A DNA stretch of 64,000 bases from Spirosoma profusum (GTDB lineage: Bacteria > Bacteroidota > Bacteroidia > Cytophagales > Spirosomataceae), in contig NZ_JACWZY010000030.1 in NCBI RefSeq assembly GCF_014699005.1, positions 46,290-110,289 of the forward strand, in the 5' to 3' direction. Positions 1 through 9,551 of this stretch are shown here, in pieces. Made by a program: the position numbers and the translations under genes. How positions within the stretch are numbered: position 1 is the stretch's first letter; each line of letters opens with the position of its first letter. Under the pieces are notes generated by a model. It was given only the letters and a program-made list of their open reading frames with translations. It had not been told where the DNA came from and did not search any database.

Positions 1-2760
1 CTCGACGAACGGGACGTAGCGAATCAGCCATTGGTGACCAGTCACGCCTTCCATTCGTCTATGATGGACCCCATCGTTGATACGTTTACTGACGTAGTGG
101 CTAACGTTTCGCTGGGACGCCCACAGAAACCAGTTGTATCGACTGTAACGGGCGACTGGCTAACGGATGCTCAGGCCACAGACCCACTTTACTGGGCAAC
201 GCACTTACGTTCGACGGTACGTTTTGCGGATGCCCTAAACACTATTTTTACGCTAGAAAATCCTCTGTTGCTGGAAGCTGGTCCGGGTCAGGTGACGGCT
301 ACGTTAGCTCGTCAACAGGCTGGTAAAAAGGTTGTTACGGTACTGGGTGGGCTGGTTAATCAACCGGATTGGACGGCTGCCCGGCAATCGATGCTCACTA
401 CGTTGGGCCAGCTTTATCTAGGTGGCCTTACTCCCAATTGGAAGGCGTTTTATGCCGGACAAGATCGCCATAAAATAAGCCTGCCTACCTATGCTTTCGA
501 TAGAAAATTCTGCTGGGTAAATCCCGCCAACGTAATACCTGCTACGTCGGTAGGTAGCCTGCCGGAATCAACTGCGGTTAACGTAGTAGAAAAAGATGCA
601 AATCAGTCTGAAGTAGTACCGGACACCCACTTCATGGCTGCGGGTATGCCAACCCCGTTATCCATTATGAGAAAAGATACCTTACTTAATCGAATTAACT
701 ACCTGCTTGAAGAAGCATCTGGCATTGAGATGCAGGACGTACCAGCCGATAAAAGTTTTCTGGAAATCGGTCTGGACTCATTACTATTGACTCAGGTAGC
801 ATTAACCTTGAAAAAAGAATTCGGCCTGCCGATTACGTTCCGGCAGTTGACGAACGACTATACGTCAACGTCATTACTGGCTGATTATCTGGATAAAATG
901 CTTCCCGCAGAAGCTAGCCAGCCTACGGTAACGGCAACTCCGGCGGTGGTACCTGTTATGCCCGCTTTACCAGTAGCATTGAATACTACGTCAGCAGGTG
1001 GAGATTCGGCGTTGAGCCTGATTGCTGAACAACTTCAGTTGCTGGCTCGGCAAGTGGCTCTGTTACAGGGAACAACCCCGCAACCAGCTTCTGTGCAGAC
1101 TCCGGTTGCAGCACCAGTTGTACCTGTCAACGTTGTTACGTCTCCCAAACTAGCTTTAAAGCCAGCGAGTGATACGGCTGATTTAAGTGCCGAAGAGAAA
1201 GCTGAGTTGAAAAAGCCTTTTGGCGCCACGGCACGTATCGAGCGACAAGCCTCGGGTTTGCCCGTTAAGCAACAGGAATTTATCGACCAACTGACTGAGC
1301 GGTATAATCAGAAAACGGCGAGTAGCAAAGCTTACGCTCAGAAACACCGTTCGCAGATGGCCGATCCGCGGGTGGTATCAGGATTCCGGCCGCAGACTAA
1401 AGAACTGGTTTATCCATTGGTAGTCAATCGTTCCAAAGGCAGCCGACTGTGGGACATTGATGGAAATGAGTACATCGACGCCCTGAACGGCTTCGGTTCG
1501 AATATGTTCGGCTATCAACCTGATTGGGTAAAGGAAGCCTTACACATGCAAATCGAGCATGGTTACGAAGTGGGGCCACAGCATGAATTGGCGGGTGAGG
1601 TGAGCGAACTAATCTGCGAGTTAACCGGTGCCGATCGAGCTGCGCTCTGCAACACAGGTTCAGAAGCTGTGCTGGGCGCCATGCGTATTGCCCGAACCGT
1701 CACCGGACGTTCGCTGATCGTGGCATTTTCGGGTTCCTACCACGGCATCGTCGATGAAGTGCTGGTACGTGGAACCAAAAAACTGAAATCATTTCCGGCG
1801 GCTCCGGGTATCATGCCCGAAGCCGTTCAGAACATGCTGATTCTGGACTACGGAACCGATGAAAGTCTTGCCATCATTCGGGAGCGGGCGCACGAGCTGG
1901 CTGCGGTGCTGGTTGAGCCTGTTCAGAGCCGCCGACCCGAGTTTGTACCCATTGAATTTCTAAAGCAACTGCGAGCCATTACGTTGGAGTCGGGAACGGC
2001 GCTGATTTTCGATGAAGTGATTACCGGTTTCCGCGCACATCCGGGCGGCACACAGGCCCTATTTGGTGTCAAAGCCGATCTTGGAACCTACGGAAAAGTC
2101 GTCAGTGCGGGTATTCCGATTGGCGTCATCGCGGGTAAACGGCGGTTTATGGATGCGCTTGATGGCGGCTTCTGGCAATATGGTGATACGTCGGTGCCGG
2201 AAATAGGTGTTACGTACTTTGCTGGTACGTTCGTGCGGCACCCACTGGCGCTGGCAGCCGCTAAAGCATCGCTGACTTACTTGAAAGAAGCAGGTGCTGA
2301 ATTACAACAACAGCTCACGAAAAAAACGAAACGGCTGGCCGATGCGCTTAATGCCAAATTGGAAAGACATGAACTTCCTCTGTTTGTAGCCCAGTTTGGC
2401 TCATTGTGGAAAATAAAGTTTAAAGAAGATGTGGTTTGTGGTGAGTTGTTGTTTACTTTAATGCGTGAAAAGGGAATACATATCTGGGATGGCTTCCCGT
2501 GTTTTCTGACGACGATACATACGAACGCAGAAATCGACTTAATTATTCTGCACTTCAGCAACAGCATTAACGAGCTAATAGACGCTGGGTTCTTCAAAGG
2601 AAATTCAGCAAATACGAATGGAGAAAAAGCAAATGGCTCAACTTTTGTAGATAATGTACCACCGGTTTCAGGAGCCAGATTAGGACGCGATCGAGCTGGA
2701 AACCCAGCCTGGTTTGTTCCCAATCCCGATCAGCCCGGAAAGTACCTACAGGTTGACTAA
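1..2760 (+). CDS. Polyketide synthase C-terminal part with aminotransferase domain (5' partial)
   Basis: The frame is open from base 1, so the gene starts upstream of the window; the TTG at 31 is not a convincing start. Numbering residues from base 1, the order is the end of an acyltransferase domain (to about 175, with HAFH at 15-18, a motif usually linked to malonyl-CoA selection), an acyl carrier protein (about 225-300, motif GLDSLLL with the phosphopantetheine serine at 260), a Pro/Ala-rich linker, and a class III PLP aminotransferase of the glutamate-1-semialdehyde type (about 410-860). The aminotransferase has FDEVITGFR with the cofactor-binding Asp at 671 and the Schiff-base Lys at 699 in GTYGKVVSAG. 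A tail with GNPAWFVPNPDQPGKY resembles that of other PKS-aminotransferase hybrids. By analogy with mycosubtilin and microcystin synthases it should place an amino group on the beta carbon of the growing ketide. A ketosynthase is expected upstream. It ends 12 bp before the NRPS gene, so they are probably co-transcribed. Confidence 0.9.
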   Translation, partial: LDERDVANQPLVTSHAFHSSMMDPIVDTFTDVVANVSLGRPQKPVVSTVTGDWLTDAQATDPLYWATHLRSTVRFADALNTIFTLENPLLLEAGPGQVTATLARQQAGKKVVTVLGGLVNQPDWTAARQSMLTTLGQLYLGGLTPNWKAFYAGQDRHKISLPTYAFDRKFCWVNPANVIPATSVGSLPESTAVNVVEKDANQSEVVPDTHFMAAGMPTPLSIMRKDTLLNRINYLLEEASGIEMQDVPADKSFLEIGLDSLLLTQVALTLKKEFGLPITFRQLTNDYTSTSLLADYLDKMLPAEASQPTVTATPAVVPVMPALPVALNTTSAGGDSALSLIAEQLQLLARQVALLQGTTPQPASVQTPVAAPVVPVNVVTSPKLALKPASDTADLSAEEKAELKKPFGATARIERQASGLPVKQQEFIDQLTERYNQKTASSKAYAQKHRSQMADPRVVSGFRPQTKELVYPLVVNRSKGSRLWDIDGNEYIDALNGFGSNMFGYQPDWVKEALHMQIEHGYEVGPQHELAGEVSELICELTGADRAALCNTGSEAVLGAMRIARTVTGRSLIVAFSGSYHGIVDEVLVRGTKKLKSFPAAPGIMPEAVQNMLILDYGTDESLAIIRERAHELAAVLVEPVQSRRPEFVPIEFLKQLRAITLESGTALIFDEVITGFRAHPGGTQALFGVKADLGTYGKVVSAGIPIGVIAGKRRFMDALDGGFWQYGDTSVPEIGVTYFAGTFVRHPLALAAAKASLTYLKEAGAELQQQLTKKTKRLADALNAKLERHELPLFVAQFGSLWKIKFKEDVVCGELLFTLMREKGIHIWDGFPCFLTTIHTNAEIDLIILHFSNSINELIDAGFFKGNSANTNGEKANGSTFVDNVPPVSGARLGRDRAGNPAWFVPNPDQPGKYLQVD

Positions 2761-2772
2761 AGCAGATTACGA

Positions 2773-5700
2773 ATGGTGAAAGATAGTACGAACGTAAATC
2801 TTGTTGCTGTTGATTTTGATCCGTTTGCCGGCCCTGAAATTGTCCGCTTGGCACCGTCGACCGAGCCGCAAATTGAAATATGGACAACCTGTCTGTTTGG
2901 GGGCGACGACGCAAACCGGGCGTTTAATGAATCCGTTTCACTACGATTTAACGGTTCGTTAGACCGTCAGGCTTTTGCGCATGCCTGGCAAGCTGTGCTG
3001 CAACGTCACGAAGCACTCCATTCGGCGTTTAGTGCCGATGGAAAACAGATGTGCGTGTTTGATGCCCTCGATGTAGATCTGCTTTATTCCGATTACTCCA
3101 CAAAAACCAGCGCAGAACAAGTCCGACTCATTCAGGAATATGTTCAGCAGGACACCTTGTATCTGTTCGATCTGGTCAATGGCCCGCTCATAAAAGGGTG
3201 CCTGATTAAATTATCGGACACAGTTCACCATTTTACGCTCACAGGTCATCACATTGTCTGCGATGGCTGGTCGTTGGGTATCCTTTTGCAGGATCTGAGT
3301 AAGCTCTATTCGGCCAGCGTTCAACAAAGTGTTCCAAACTTGCCCGAAGCACCGCGCTATAGCGATTACGCGGCTGAACAACAGGCGTTTATGGCTAGTG
3401 CTGAACATCGGCAAGTTGAGAAATTCTGGCTTGATCAGTATCGGGGAAGTGTACCGGTGCTGGATTTACCGACTGATTTTGCGCGCCCGGCGTTACGTAC
3501 TTACGACAGCGGACGTAGCGATTACCCACTTGAGGCTTCGCTGGCACTGGCGGTCAAGCAAATGGGTTTGAAAGCGGGCTGTAGCTTTGTTACGACGCTG
3601 CTGGCGGCCTTTGAGGTTTTTTTATGCCGACTTACTGGCCAGAGCGATATTGTAGTGGGGCTTCCTACCGCCGGTCAGTCGGCCACGGGCTATTTAAATT
3701 TGGTGGGACATTGTGTAAATTTGTTACCGCTACGTAGTTTCCCGCAGCCAGAGCAAAGTTTCCTTCAGTTTTTAAAAGCCCGGAAAGAAGCTGTACTGGA
3801 TGCATACGAATATCAACGTCTGACGTTTAGCAGTCTGCTCAACAAATTGGCCATCGCCCGTGATCCATCGCGGGTGCCGCTGGTTCCCGTTATTTTTAAC
3901 GTAGATATGGGGCTGGACGATGATGTTGATTTCTTCGGACTTACATATAAACTTATCAGTAATCCACGCCAGTTCGGTGCTGTCGATCTTTTTGTCAATA
4001 TTAGTGGTAACGTACCGACAAATGGTTCCGGCGAACCCATGATTATTGAATGGGCGTATAACACTCAGCTATTTAAAGAAGAATCCATTGACCGGATGAT
4101 GACCGAATTCACCCATATTCTGAATGAATTGGTCGGTAACCCGGACGTACTGATTGAGCAGATTCAATTGACCAATCAGCACGAACAGCTTAAAAAGTTA
4201 GCCGCCTGGAATAATACCAAAGCGGCTTATCCGAAAAATAGCGCGTTACCTGAATTACTGACAAAGGCCGCGAAAGAATATCCCGACAGAACTGCGCTGA
4301 TTTTCACCAATCCGAATACACAACGTCCCACATTAACGTATCGTGAACTGGACGAACTGGCCAATCAGGTGGCGCATGTCATTCAGCAGCATGGCGTTGG
4401 CGCAGGTACCGAACGGCGCGTGGTTGGCGTTATTCTGGATCGCTCGCCCGAAATGCTCATTACGTTGCTGGCGGTCATGAAAGCGGGGGCCGCCTACGTA
4501 CCGATTGACCCGGAATATCCTCACGACCGAATTGCGTTTATGCTGGCCGATTCGTTAGCGAGTATGCTCATTACGTCGACCAAATACCACGTAGGAGGTG
4601 GTGCTACGTATCAGGCGGGTGGTCGATTAACGAATCAGACGACGGTTCTGCTCATCGACGACGTATTAAAATCGCTCGATGGCTTCTCCAAAGAGCTTCC
4701 CGAACGTAACGTTTCGCCAACCGATCTGGCGTATATTCTGTATACATCCGGCTCAACAGGCCAACCTAAGGGCGTATTGATTGAACACCGCAATCTTGTG
4801 AATCTGCTGTATAGTATGATTCCCTGGCCCGGTATCACCAAAGACGATAGACTGCTGGCGGTCACAACCATTTCGTTCGACATTGCCGGTCTGGAATTAT
4901 ACCTGCCGCTGCTGGTCGGTGCTACGTTGGTGCTGGCCGATTCGGAAACGACCAAGGATGGCCGGGCTTTGCTTTCCGTCTCGGAAGAACAGCAGATTTC
5001 CATCATCCAGGCGACACCAGCAACTTACAAAATGATGCTGGCAGCCGGTTGGGAAGAGCCATTACCGCTGAAAATCCTTTGCTGCGGAGAGCCACTATCG
5101 AAAGATCTGGCGCAGAAAATCACGGCCCGCTGCGACTCTCTCTGGAATATGTATGGCCCAACCGAAACCACCATCTATTCGACAGGAAAGCAGATTCTGG
5201 CCACCGACGAAATCATTACAATCGGTCGGCCTATTCAAAATACGCAGGTTTACATTCTCGACGAACAACTGAATCCGTTGCCGGAAGGAGTCGTTGGCGA
5301 GATCTATCTGGCTGGTGATGGCGTGGCGCGGGGCTATCTTAACCGCCCTGAACTGACACAGGAGAAATTTGTGCCGAACCCTTTCGATACGTCGAAAAAG
5401 ACCAAAATGTATCGTACGGGCGACCTCGGTAAATTTATGGGCGACGGCGAAATCCATTGCCTGGGACGTATCGACCAGCAGGTGAAAATTCGCGGGTACC
5501 GGGTCGAACTGGGCGAAGTTGAGCACGCGCTGGTGACTCAGCCGGGGGTTAAAGACGTAGTAGTGATGGCTCGTGAAGATCGCCCCGGCGATCAGCGGCT
5601 GGTTGCCTACGTAGTGACTGACCCTTTCCTGACGGCCGATGCCTTTTTAGCACGAGTACCAACCTGGCGTATCAAGCTTCAGGACGTATTACCGACGTAC

Positions 5701-6873
5701 ATGGTGCCGTCGGATTTTGTCAGTCTGGAGCAGTTACCCGTTACGCCCAACGGTAAAATAGACCGGAAGGCGCTGCCTAAACCAGCCTCGTTGTTGTCCG
5801 AAAAAGGAGAACTGGCCGCGCCGGTTACGGATACAGAAAAACTGATTGCCGGTATCTGGGCCGAAGGGCTTGGAATGGAAAAAGTAGGTATCGACAGCGA
5901 CTTCTTCGAGTTGGGTGGGCACTCCATGATTGCTGTTCAGGTGATGACGCAGCTTGAAAAAGAGACTGGCCGGCGTCTACCTTTGTCTACGCTGCTCACT
6001 TATCCAACCATTCGGAAACTAGCCCAGCTTGTTCAGACTGAGGAGCAACCTGCTACGTGGAAATCGCTGGTGCCTATACGACCGCAAGGCAACAAAGTTC
6101 CTATTTATATTATTCATGGAATTGGCCTAAATCTATTGAATTTCAGTGGTTTAGTTAATTACATGGACCCAGAACAGCCCATTTATGGGTTGCAGGCGCG
6201 CGGACTGGATGGGAAAGAAGAACCGCTCGACAACATGGAGGCCATTGCATCGGCATATCTGGAAGAGGTGATGCAGCAGAATCCCGATGGCCCTTACGCC
6301 ATTGCGGGTTACTCATTTGGAGGATACGTAGCACTCGAAATGGCCCGCCAGATCAAAGAAATGGGCAAGGACGTGAAACTGCTGGCTATGTTCGACACGA
6401 ACGCACAGGAGTCGGACAGCCGTCAGGATATGATTAGCTGGATACGACGGAAAATATTCCGACAGTTTCCAAAAATGCTATGGGTTACAAAGTCGTTGCT
6501 ACGTCATCCGATGCTCACCATTCGGTATCAGCAGCAATACGTTGAGCGGCAGGTGAAAGCTCTTTTGCTGGCTACTGGTCTTCAGAAACCACCGGTGGTC
6601 GAGAAAGAGTTCGACCAATTGAACGCCATTATGGAGAAGCACGAGACTGCTTTCTATAATTACAAAATGCGTCCCTACGCCGGTATCGTCGATCTGTTTA
6701 AAGCGCAAATGCGCGTTTATTTCGTAGATGATAATAAGTTCCTGGGCTGGAAAAAATACGCCCTGAAAGGCGTTCGTGTTCATAGCGTTCCCGGCGACCA
6801 CGAAATGATGCTCCTTCCCCCCAACGACAAGGTATTTGCCGAAGCTCTGCAGAAAGCGCTGGATAACAGTTAG
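2773..6873 (+). CDS. Non-ribosomal peptide synthetase, C-A-PCP-TE termination module
   Basis: This 1366-residue protein is a single complete NRPS module. The condensation domain (about 30-450) has HHIVCDG at 159-165. The adenylation domain (about 480-1000) has the core A3 motif YTSGSTGQPKG near 655 and NMYGPTETT. The carrier domain (about 1015-1085) has LGGHS with the phosphopantetheine serine at 1051. A C-terminal thioesterase (about 1100-1366) has the nucleophile serine at 1181 in GYSFGG and a final GDHEMM histidine. A by-eye alignment to GrsA gives a specificity code near D-I-L-A-L-C-M-I-Y-K, which I cannot assign to an amino acid. The module would couple one amino acid to the amino-acyl chain delivered by the upstream PKS and release the product by hydrolysis or cyclisation. 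No epimerase or methylase domain is present. Confidence 0.95.
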   Translation: MVKDSTNVNLVAVDFDPFAGPEIVRLAPSTEPQIEIWTTCLFGGDDANRAFNESVSLRFNGSLDRQAFAHAWQAVLQRHEALHSAFSADGKQMCVFDALDVDLLYSDYSTKTSAEQVRLIQEYVQQDTLYLFDLVNGPLIKGCLIKLSDTVHHFTLTGHHIVCDGWSLGILLQDLSKLYSASVQQSVPNLPEAPRYSDYAAEQQAFMASAEHRQVEKFWLDQYRGSVPVLDLPTDFARPALRTYDSGRSDYPLEASLALAVKQMGLKAGCSFVTTLLAAFEVFLCRLTGQSDIVVGLPTAGQSATGYLNLVGHCVNLLPLRSFPQPEQSFLQFLKARKEAVLDAYEYQRLTFSSLLNKLAIARDPSRVPLVPVIFNVDMGLDDDVDFFGLTYKLISNPRQFGAVDLFVNISGNVPTNGSGEPMIIEWAYNTQLFKEESIDRMMTEFTHILNELVGNPDVLIEQIQLTNQHEQLKKLAAWNNTKAAYPKNSALPELLTKAAKEYPDRTALIFTNPNTQRPTLTYRELDELANQVAHVIQQHGVGAGTERRVVGVILDRSPEMLITLLAVMKAGAAYVPIDPEYPHDRIAFMLADSLASMLITSTKYHVGGGATYQAGGRLTNQTTVLLIDDVLKSLDGFSKELPERNVSPTDLAYILYTSGSTGQPKGVLIEHRNLVNLLYSMIPWPGITKDDRLLAVTTISFDIAGLELYLPLLVGATLVLADSETTKDGRALLSVSEEQQISIIQATPATYKMMLAAGWEEPLPLKILCCGEPLSKDLAQKITARCDSLWNMYGPTETTIYSTGKQILATDEIITIGRPIQNTQVYILDEQLNPLPEGVVGEIYLAGDGVARGYLNRPELTQEKFVPNPFDTSKKTKMYRTGDLGKFMGDGEIHCLGRIDQQVKIRGYRVELGEVEHALVTQPGVKDVVVMAREDRPGDQRLVAYVVTDPFLTADAFLARVPTWRIKLQDVLPTYMVPSDFVSLEQLPVTPNGKIDRKALPKPASLLSEKGELAAPVTDTEKLIAGIWAEGLGMEKVGIDSDFFELGGHSMIAVQVMTQLEKETGRRLPLSTLLTYPTIRKLAQLVQTEEQPATWKSLVPIRPQGNKVPIYIIHGIGLNLLNFSGLVNYMDPEQPIYGLQARGLDGKEEPLDNMEAIASAYLEEVMQQNPDGPYAIAGYSFGGYVALEMARQIKEMGKDVKLLAMFDTNAQESDSRQDMISWIRRKIFRQFPKMLWVTKSLLRHPMLTIRYQQQYVERQVKALLLATGLQKPPVVEKEFDQLNAIMEKHETAFYNYKMRPYAGIVDLFKAQMRVYFVDDNKFLGWKKYALKGVRVHSVPGDHEMMLLPPNDKVFAEALQKALDNS

Positions 6874-6952
6874 CTACTAAAGTAGATCTGTCTATTTCTA
6901 TGTAACGTGAGTTATAGATATTCGATAAATTAACTGCCTTACTTCCAGTACG

Positions 6953-7057
6953 TTGCTTACGCGAGGGGCTTCGACAGGCTCAGCCTGACAGTCAACTTAA
7001 AGTCCTTAATCGAATTGACTGTCAGGTTGAGCCTGTCGAAGCCCCTCGCGTAAGCAA
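6953..7057. repeat. Long inverted repeat, family B (arms 43 nt)
   Basis: Arms at 6953-6995 and 7015-7057 pair at 42 of 43 positions; the single difference would still allow a G-U pair in RNA. The core reads GGCTTCGACAGGCTCAGCCT. It lies between the convergent NRPS and SHOCT genes, where it could act in both directions as a terminator or 3' end stabiliser. There is no T-run directly after the arm, and a normal terminator follows at 7091. The core resembles the repeat at 31391. Confidence 0.9.
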
Positions 7058-7090
7058 TATATAGACTTATCCATAATTCACACTACGTCC

Positions 7091-7130
7091 TAAACTTAAA
7101 AAGGGAGGCTAGCTTCCCTTTTTAAGTTTA
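7091..7130. terminator. Bidirectional intrinsic terminator
   Basis: A near-perfect 40-nt palindrome, TAAACTTAAAAAGGGA followed by its complement, has a GCTAG centre and A/T tracts on both sides. It overlaps the stop codon of the SHOCT gene and serves both that gene and the convergent NRPS transcript. Confidence 0.75.
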
Positions 7131-7724
7131 GTTATTCAAGAGTTTCTTCTTCTGCGCTTCGAATTCTTCCTTGCTAAGCGCACCTGCATCCATTAGCTGC
7201 TTTAATTTAAGTATTTCATCAGCCACGCTCACGCTACCCGTAGCTGTTTTGGCAGAAGACGCAGTTGTTCGATGACTTGGCGGAGGTAACACCTCACCTG
7301 CTTCAATGGCATTGTCAAGTTCTGCGTAATACCGAACCAGCATACCCACGCCTATTTCAGCGCACATTTTAAATCCCTGACGCTTAGTGCCATTCTGGAT
7401 TAAATCTTTCACAATACCCCGTTTGCCAGCGTAATCAGATGGTAGGTAGCGATATACCAATCGGCCATTCACATAGGTACTCGGCGTTTCATATACGAAG
7501 CCAAACTGCTTATTCGGCTGAGACGCTTTGCCAAAATAAAGTGTGTCTCCGACTTTGATTACCCAGCCCGGTATTGACGTTTTGTAGCCATTTACGAGCC
7601 GATCCGAATCTAATCGCTGTTCCCGTGCTTCATCGGCTGTTACCGGGCCGCTCTGGGCTGTACTATTTAATGCATTAAAAACGAAAAAACATACTACTAA
7701 TAAAGAGAGAAAACGTCTTGTCAT
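7128..7724 (-). CDS. Secreted protein with C-terminal SHOCT domain
   Basis: This 198-residue protein begins with a signal peptide (basic MTRR, hydrophobic LLVVCFFVFNAL, likely cleavage after STAQS). Residues about 168-196 match the SHOCT short C-terminal domain pattern, a two-helix hairpin with LKQLMDAGALSKEEFEAQKK. SHOCT domains often mediate oligomerisation. The middle (about 45-140) has no family I recognise. It stands alone on the minus strand, convergent with the NRPS gene and bracketed by inverted repeats on both sides. Export to the periplasm or outer membrane is inferred from the leader. Confidence 0.75.
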   Translation of the reverse strand: MTRRFLSLLVVCFFVFNALNSTAQSGPVTADEAREQRLDSDRLVNGYKTSIPGWVIKVGDTLYFGKASQPNKQFGFVYETPSTYVNGRLVYRYLPSDYAGKRGIVKDLIQNGTKRQGFKMCAEIGVGMLVRYYAELDNAIEAGEVLPPPSHRTTASSAKTATGSVSVADEILKLKQLMDAGALSKEEFEAQKKKLLNN

Positions 7725-7836
7725 TCCTGTAAATAGAGTTGAAAATGGGTTAGAAAATAGGTTTTAGTAATCAGTAAATCGATAGACGAAAACATGTACA
7801 TCTAAATGCTGTAAAGATAAATAGGATAAGCTTATA

Positions 7837-7884
7837 ACACGTCGGGCCGCCTGAAATCAATTGATTTCGGACGGCCCGACGTGT
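7837..7884. repeat. Loop-less inverted repeat, 24-nt arms
   Basis: Arms 7837-7860 and 7861-7884 are adjacent and match at 22 of 24 positions, with the core CGTCGGGCCGCC. It lies in the spacer between the flippase stop and the SHOCT start. The GGGCCGCC string also occurs in the arms of the repeat at 34875. Confidence 0.85.
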
Positions 7885-7892
7885 ATTATATA

Positions 7893-7965
7893 GAAGCTGT
7901 TCAAACTTTTGAGACTAGTGTCAGCATGACAAAAACGGCTCTACCATAAAAGTTTAAACAGGTTC
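7893..7965. repeat. Inverted repeat enclosing half of a family A palindrome
   Basis: Arms at 7893-7910 and 7948-7965 (AAACTTTT / AAAAGTTTAAACAGGTTC) form an outer stem. Inside it at about 7918-7936 is one half-site, GTCAGCATGACAAAAAC, of the family A palindrome seen complete at 14496-14589. The same outer arms also surround the 14.5-kb copy, so the two loci are related composite elements. Confidence 0.8.
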
Positions 7966-8013
7966 AAAGTGAACGTAGTAAATGATAAACCGCTGAGAGA
8001 AGCTTATCGAGGT

Positions 8014-9450
8014 TTATAACGCCTGTCGATACGCTTTCAACTCGGACAACGAAAGTTTATAAAGCAGCGTAAGAACAGCATACGTAGCGCCCCCGAGGCA
8101 GATTTCTATGATGGTATTGAACGTACCGGTATTGCCAACAAGTGATTTATAAGCCCAAACAACACCAATCATAATTAGGCAGAAGAGGAACGGTTTGGCA
8201 AAGTTTTTCAGGAAATTGCCCATAAACTCGCCGATCAATGAATGGGCAATCGCAAAATTGGCCACCATATTCAGGAACGTTGACAGCATGAATGCCACCG
8301 CAATACCCGTAACGCCCCACCACGTACCAAAAAAATAGACCATCGGAATTTTTACGACCAGCGTTCCCAGGTTCAGGTAGAACAACAGACTAGGTTTCCC
8401 TTTCGTAAAGGCAAGTGTATACAGCGGGTGACTCAGACAAGCGAAAAGTCCGACAAAGACAAAAAACTGGATAAGTTCGATTGTCTTTTCCCAACCAGGT
8501 CCGTAAATCATCGGAACAACGCTGTCGGCCGTAATGAAAAGTCCGGCTAGCAGCGGCATGTTGCAATAGCTGATGAAATCCAGAATTTTCAGGTACGACT
8601 TTTTCAGTTCGGCATTGCTGTCTTTCATCTTTGCCAGAATAGGGTAAGCCACCTGTAAAATAATTGGGTTGAGTTTGGTGATTGGGAAAACCGAGAGTTG
8701 GTACGCAATGGTATAATAACCCAACATTTTGACACCCAGCATCCCCCCAATAAAAATGTTGTCGGAATTGAACTGAATAAAGCTTAAAATTCCCTCTCCC
8801 ATATTGTAGATCCCAAACCGGAGGTGGTCCTGGGCGGCTTTCAGTTTAAAGAAGAAAGCTGGTCTGAACAGTGAAAAACCAAAGGCAATTTGCAGCGTCG
8901 ACTTCACCGACTGGGTAACCAACGTACCGATGATGAGCGATAATTCGTGATAACCACTGTAGGCTAATACGACAGTTGTGATCGTTCCAATAACGCTGGC
9001 CCCAATGTCGATACAGGCTACCGAGCGGAACCGCAACTCCTTTTCGAGCAGAAACATGTATAACTGCCCAAAATAACCCACTACAAAATAATAGGAAGAT
9101 ATATTCAGTACGTGTGCTAGCTTCGGTTCGTGGTAGAAGGACACGATGAAGGGCGAACTAAGGTGCATCAATACGTATAAAGCAACCCCAATCAGCAGAT
9201 TTAGGTAGTAGAGTGTCGATAGTACGTTACGGTCGCTTTCCTGCCTGTAAATGATGGAATTCGAAAAACCCAGATTCGAGAAAAGCTGGAAAAACGAGAT
9301 GATCAGGTTACTGATACTCACTATACCAAAATCGGAAGGGTCCAGAATGCGGGCTAGTACGGCAACCTGTAGAAATTGAAATAAGGTCGAAATAACCGTG
9401 GAAAGTGTGATCCACTTCCCGCCGTTCATTGCTTTCTGGGTGTTACTCAT
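8014..9450 (-). CDS. Polysaccharide flippase, MOP/Wzx-type lipopolysaccharide exporter
   Basis: This integral membrane protein has about 12-14 hydrophobic segments and a typical N-terminus (MNGGKWITLSTV, then LARILDPSDFGIVSIS) of the Polysacc_synt/MATE-like MOP exporter family, closest in feel to WzxC-type proteins. It should flip undecaprenyl-linked oligosaccharides to the periplasmic face of the inner membrane. I chose the ATG at 9450, which gives 478 residues with MSNTQKAM; the frame stays open to a TTG at 9507, giving 497. It may serve the polysaccharide operon at 14.8-22 kb, which has no flippase of its own. Export of the NRPS product is another, weaker possibility. Confidence 0.85.
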   Translation of the reverse strand: MSNTQKAMNGGKWITLSTVISTLFQFLQVAVLARILDPSDFGIVSISNLIISFFQLFSNLGFSNSIIYRQESDRNVLSTLYYLNLLIGVALYVLMHLSSPFIVSFYHEPKLAHVLNISSYYFVVGYFGQLYMFLLEKELRFRSVACIDIGASVIGTITTVVLAYSGYHELSLIIGTLVTQSVKSTLQIAFGFSLFRPAFFFKLKAAQDHLRFGIYNMGEGILSFIQFNSDNIFIGGMLGVKMLGYYTIAYQLSVFPITKLNPIILQVAYPILAKMKDSNAELKKSYLKILDFISYCNMPLLAGLFITADSVVPMIYGPGWEKTIELIQFFVFVGLFACLSHPLYTLAFTKGKPSLLFYLNLGTLVVKIPMVYFFGTWWGVTGIAVAFMLSTFLNMVANFAIAHSLIGEFMGNFLKNFAKPFLFCLIMIGVVWAYKSLVGNTGTFNTIIEICLGGATYAVLTLLYKLSLSELKAYRQAL

Positions 9451-9551
9451 TTCAGTACTAGGTTGACGAACTTTTTTAGCTGGACTTTTATACGTAATGC
9501 CTACCAATGTTTTGTCGATTTAAGGATTATTTTCGGATAATAAAAAGCCAG

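Noticed and set aside
2277..2723. 148-codon minus-strand frame inside the PKS gene
   Set aside because: Antisense to the aminotransferase domain; no family features and codon positions follow the plus-strand gene.
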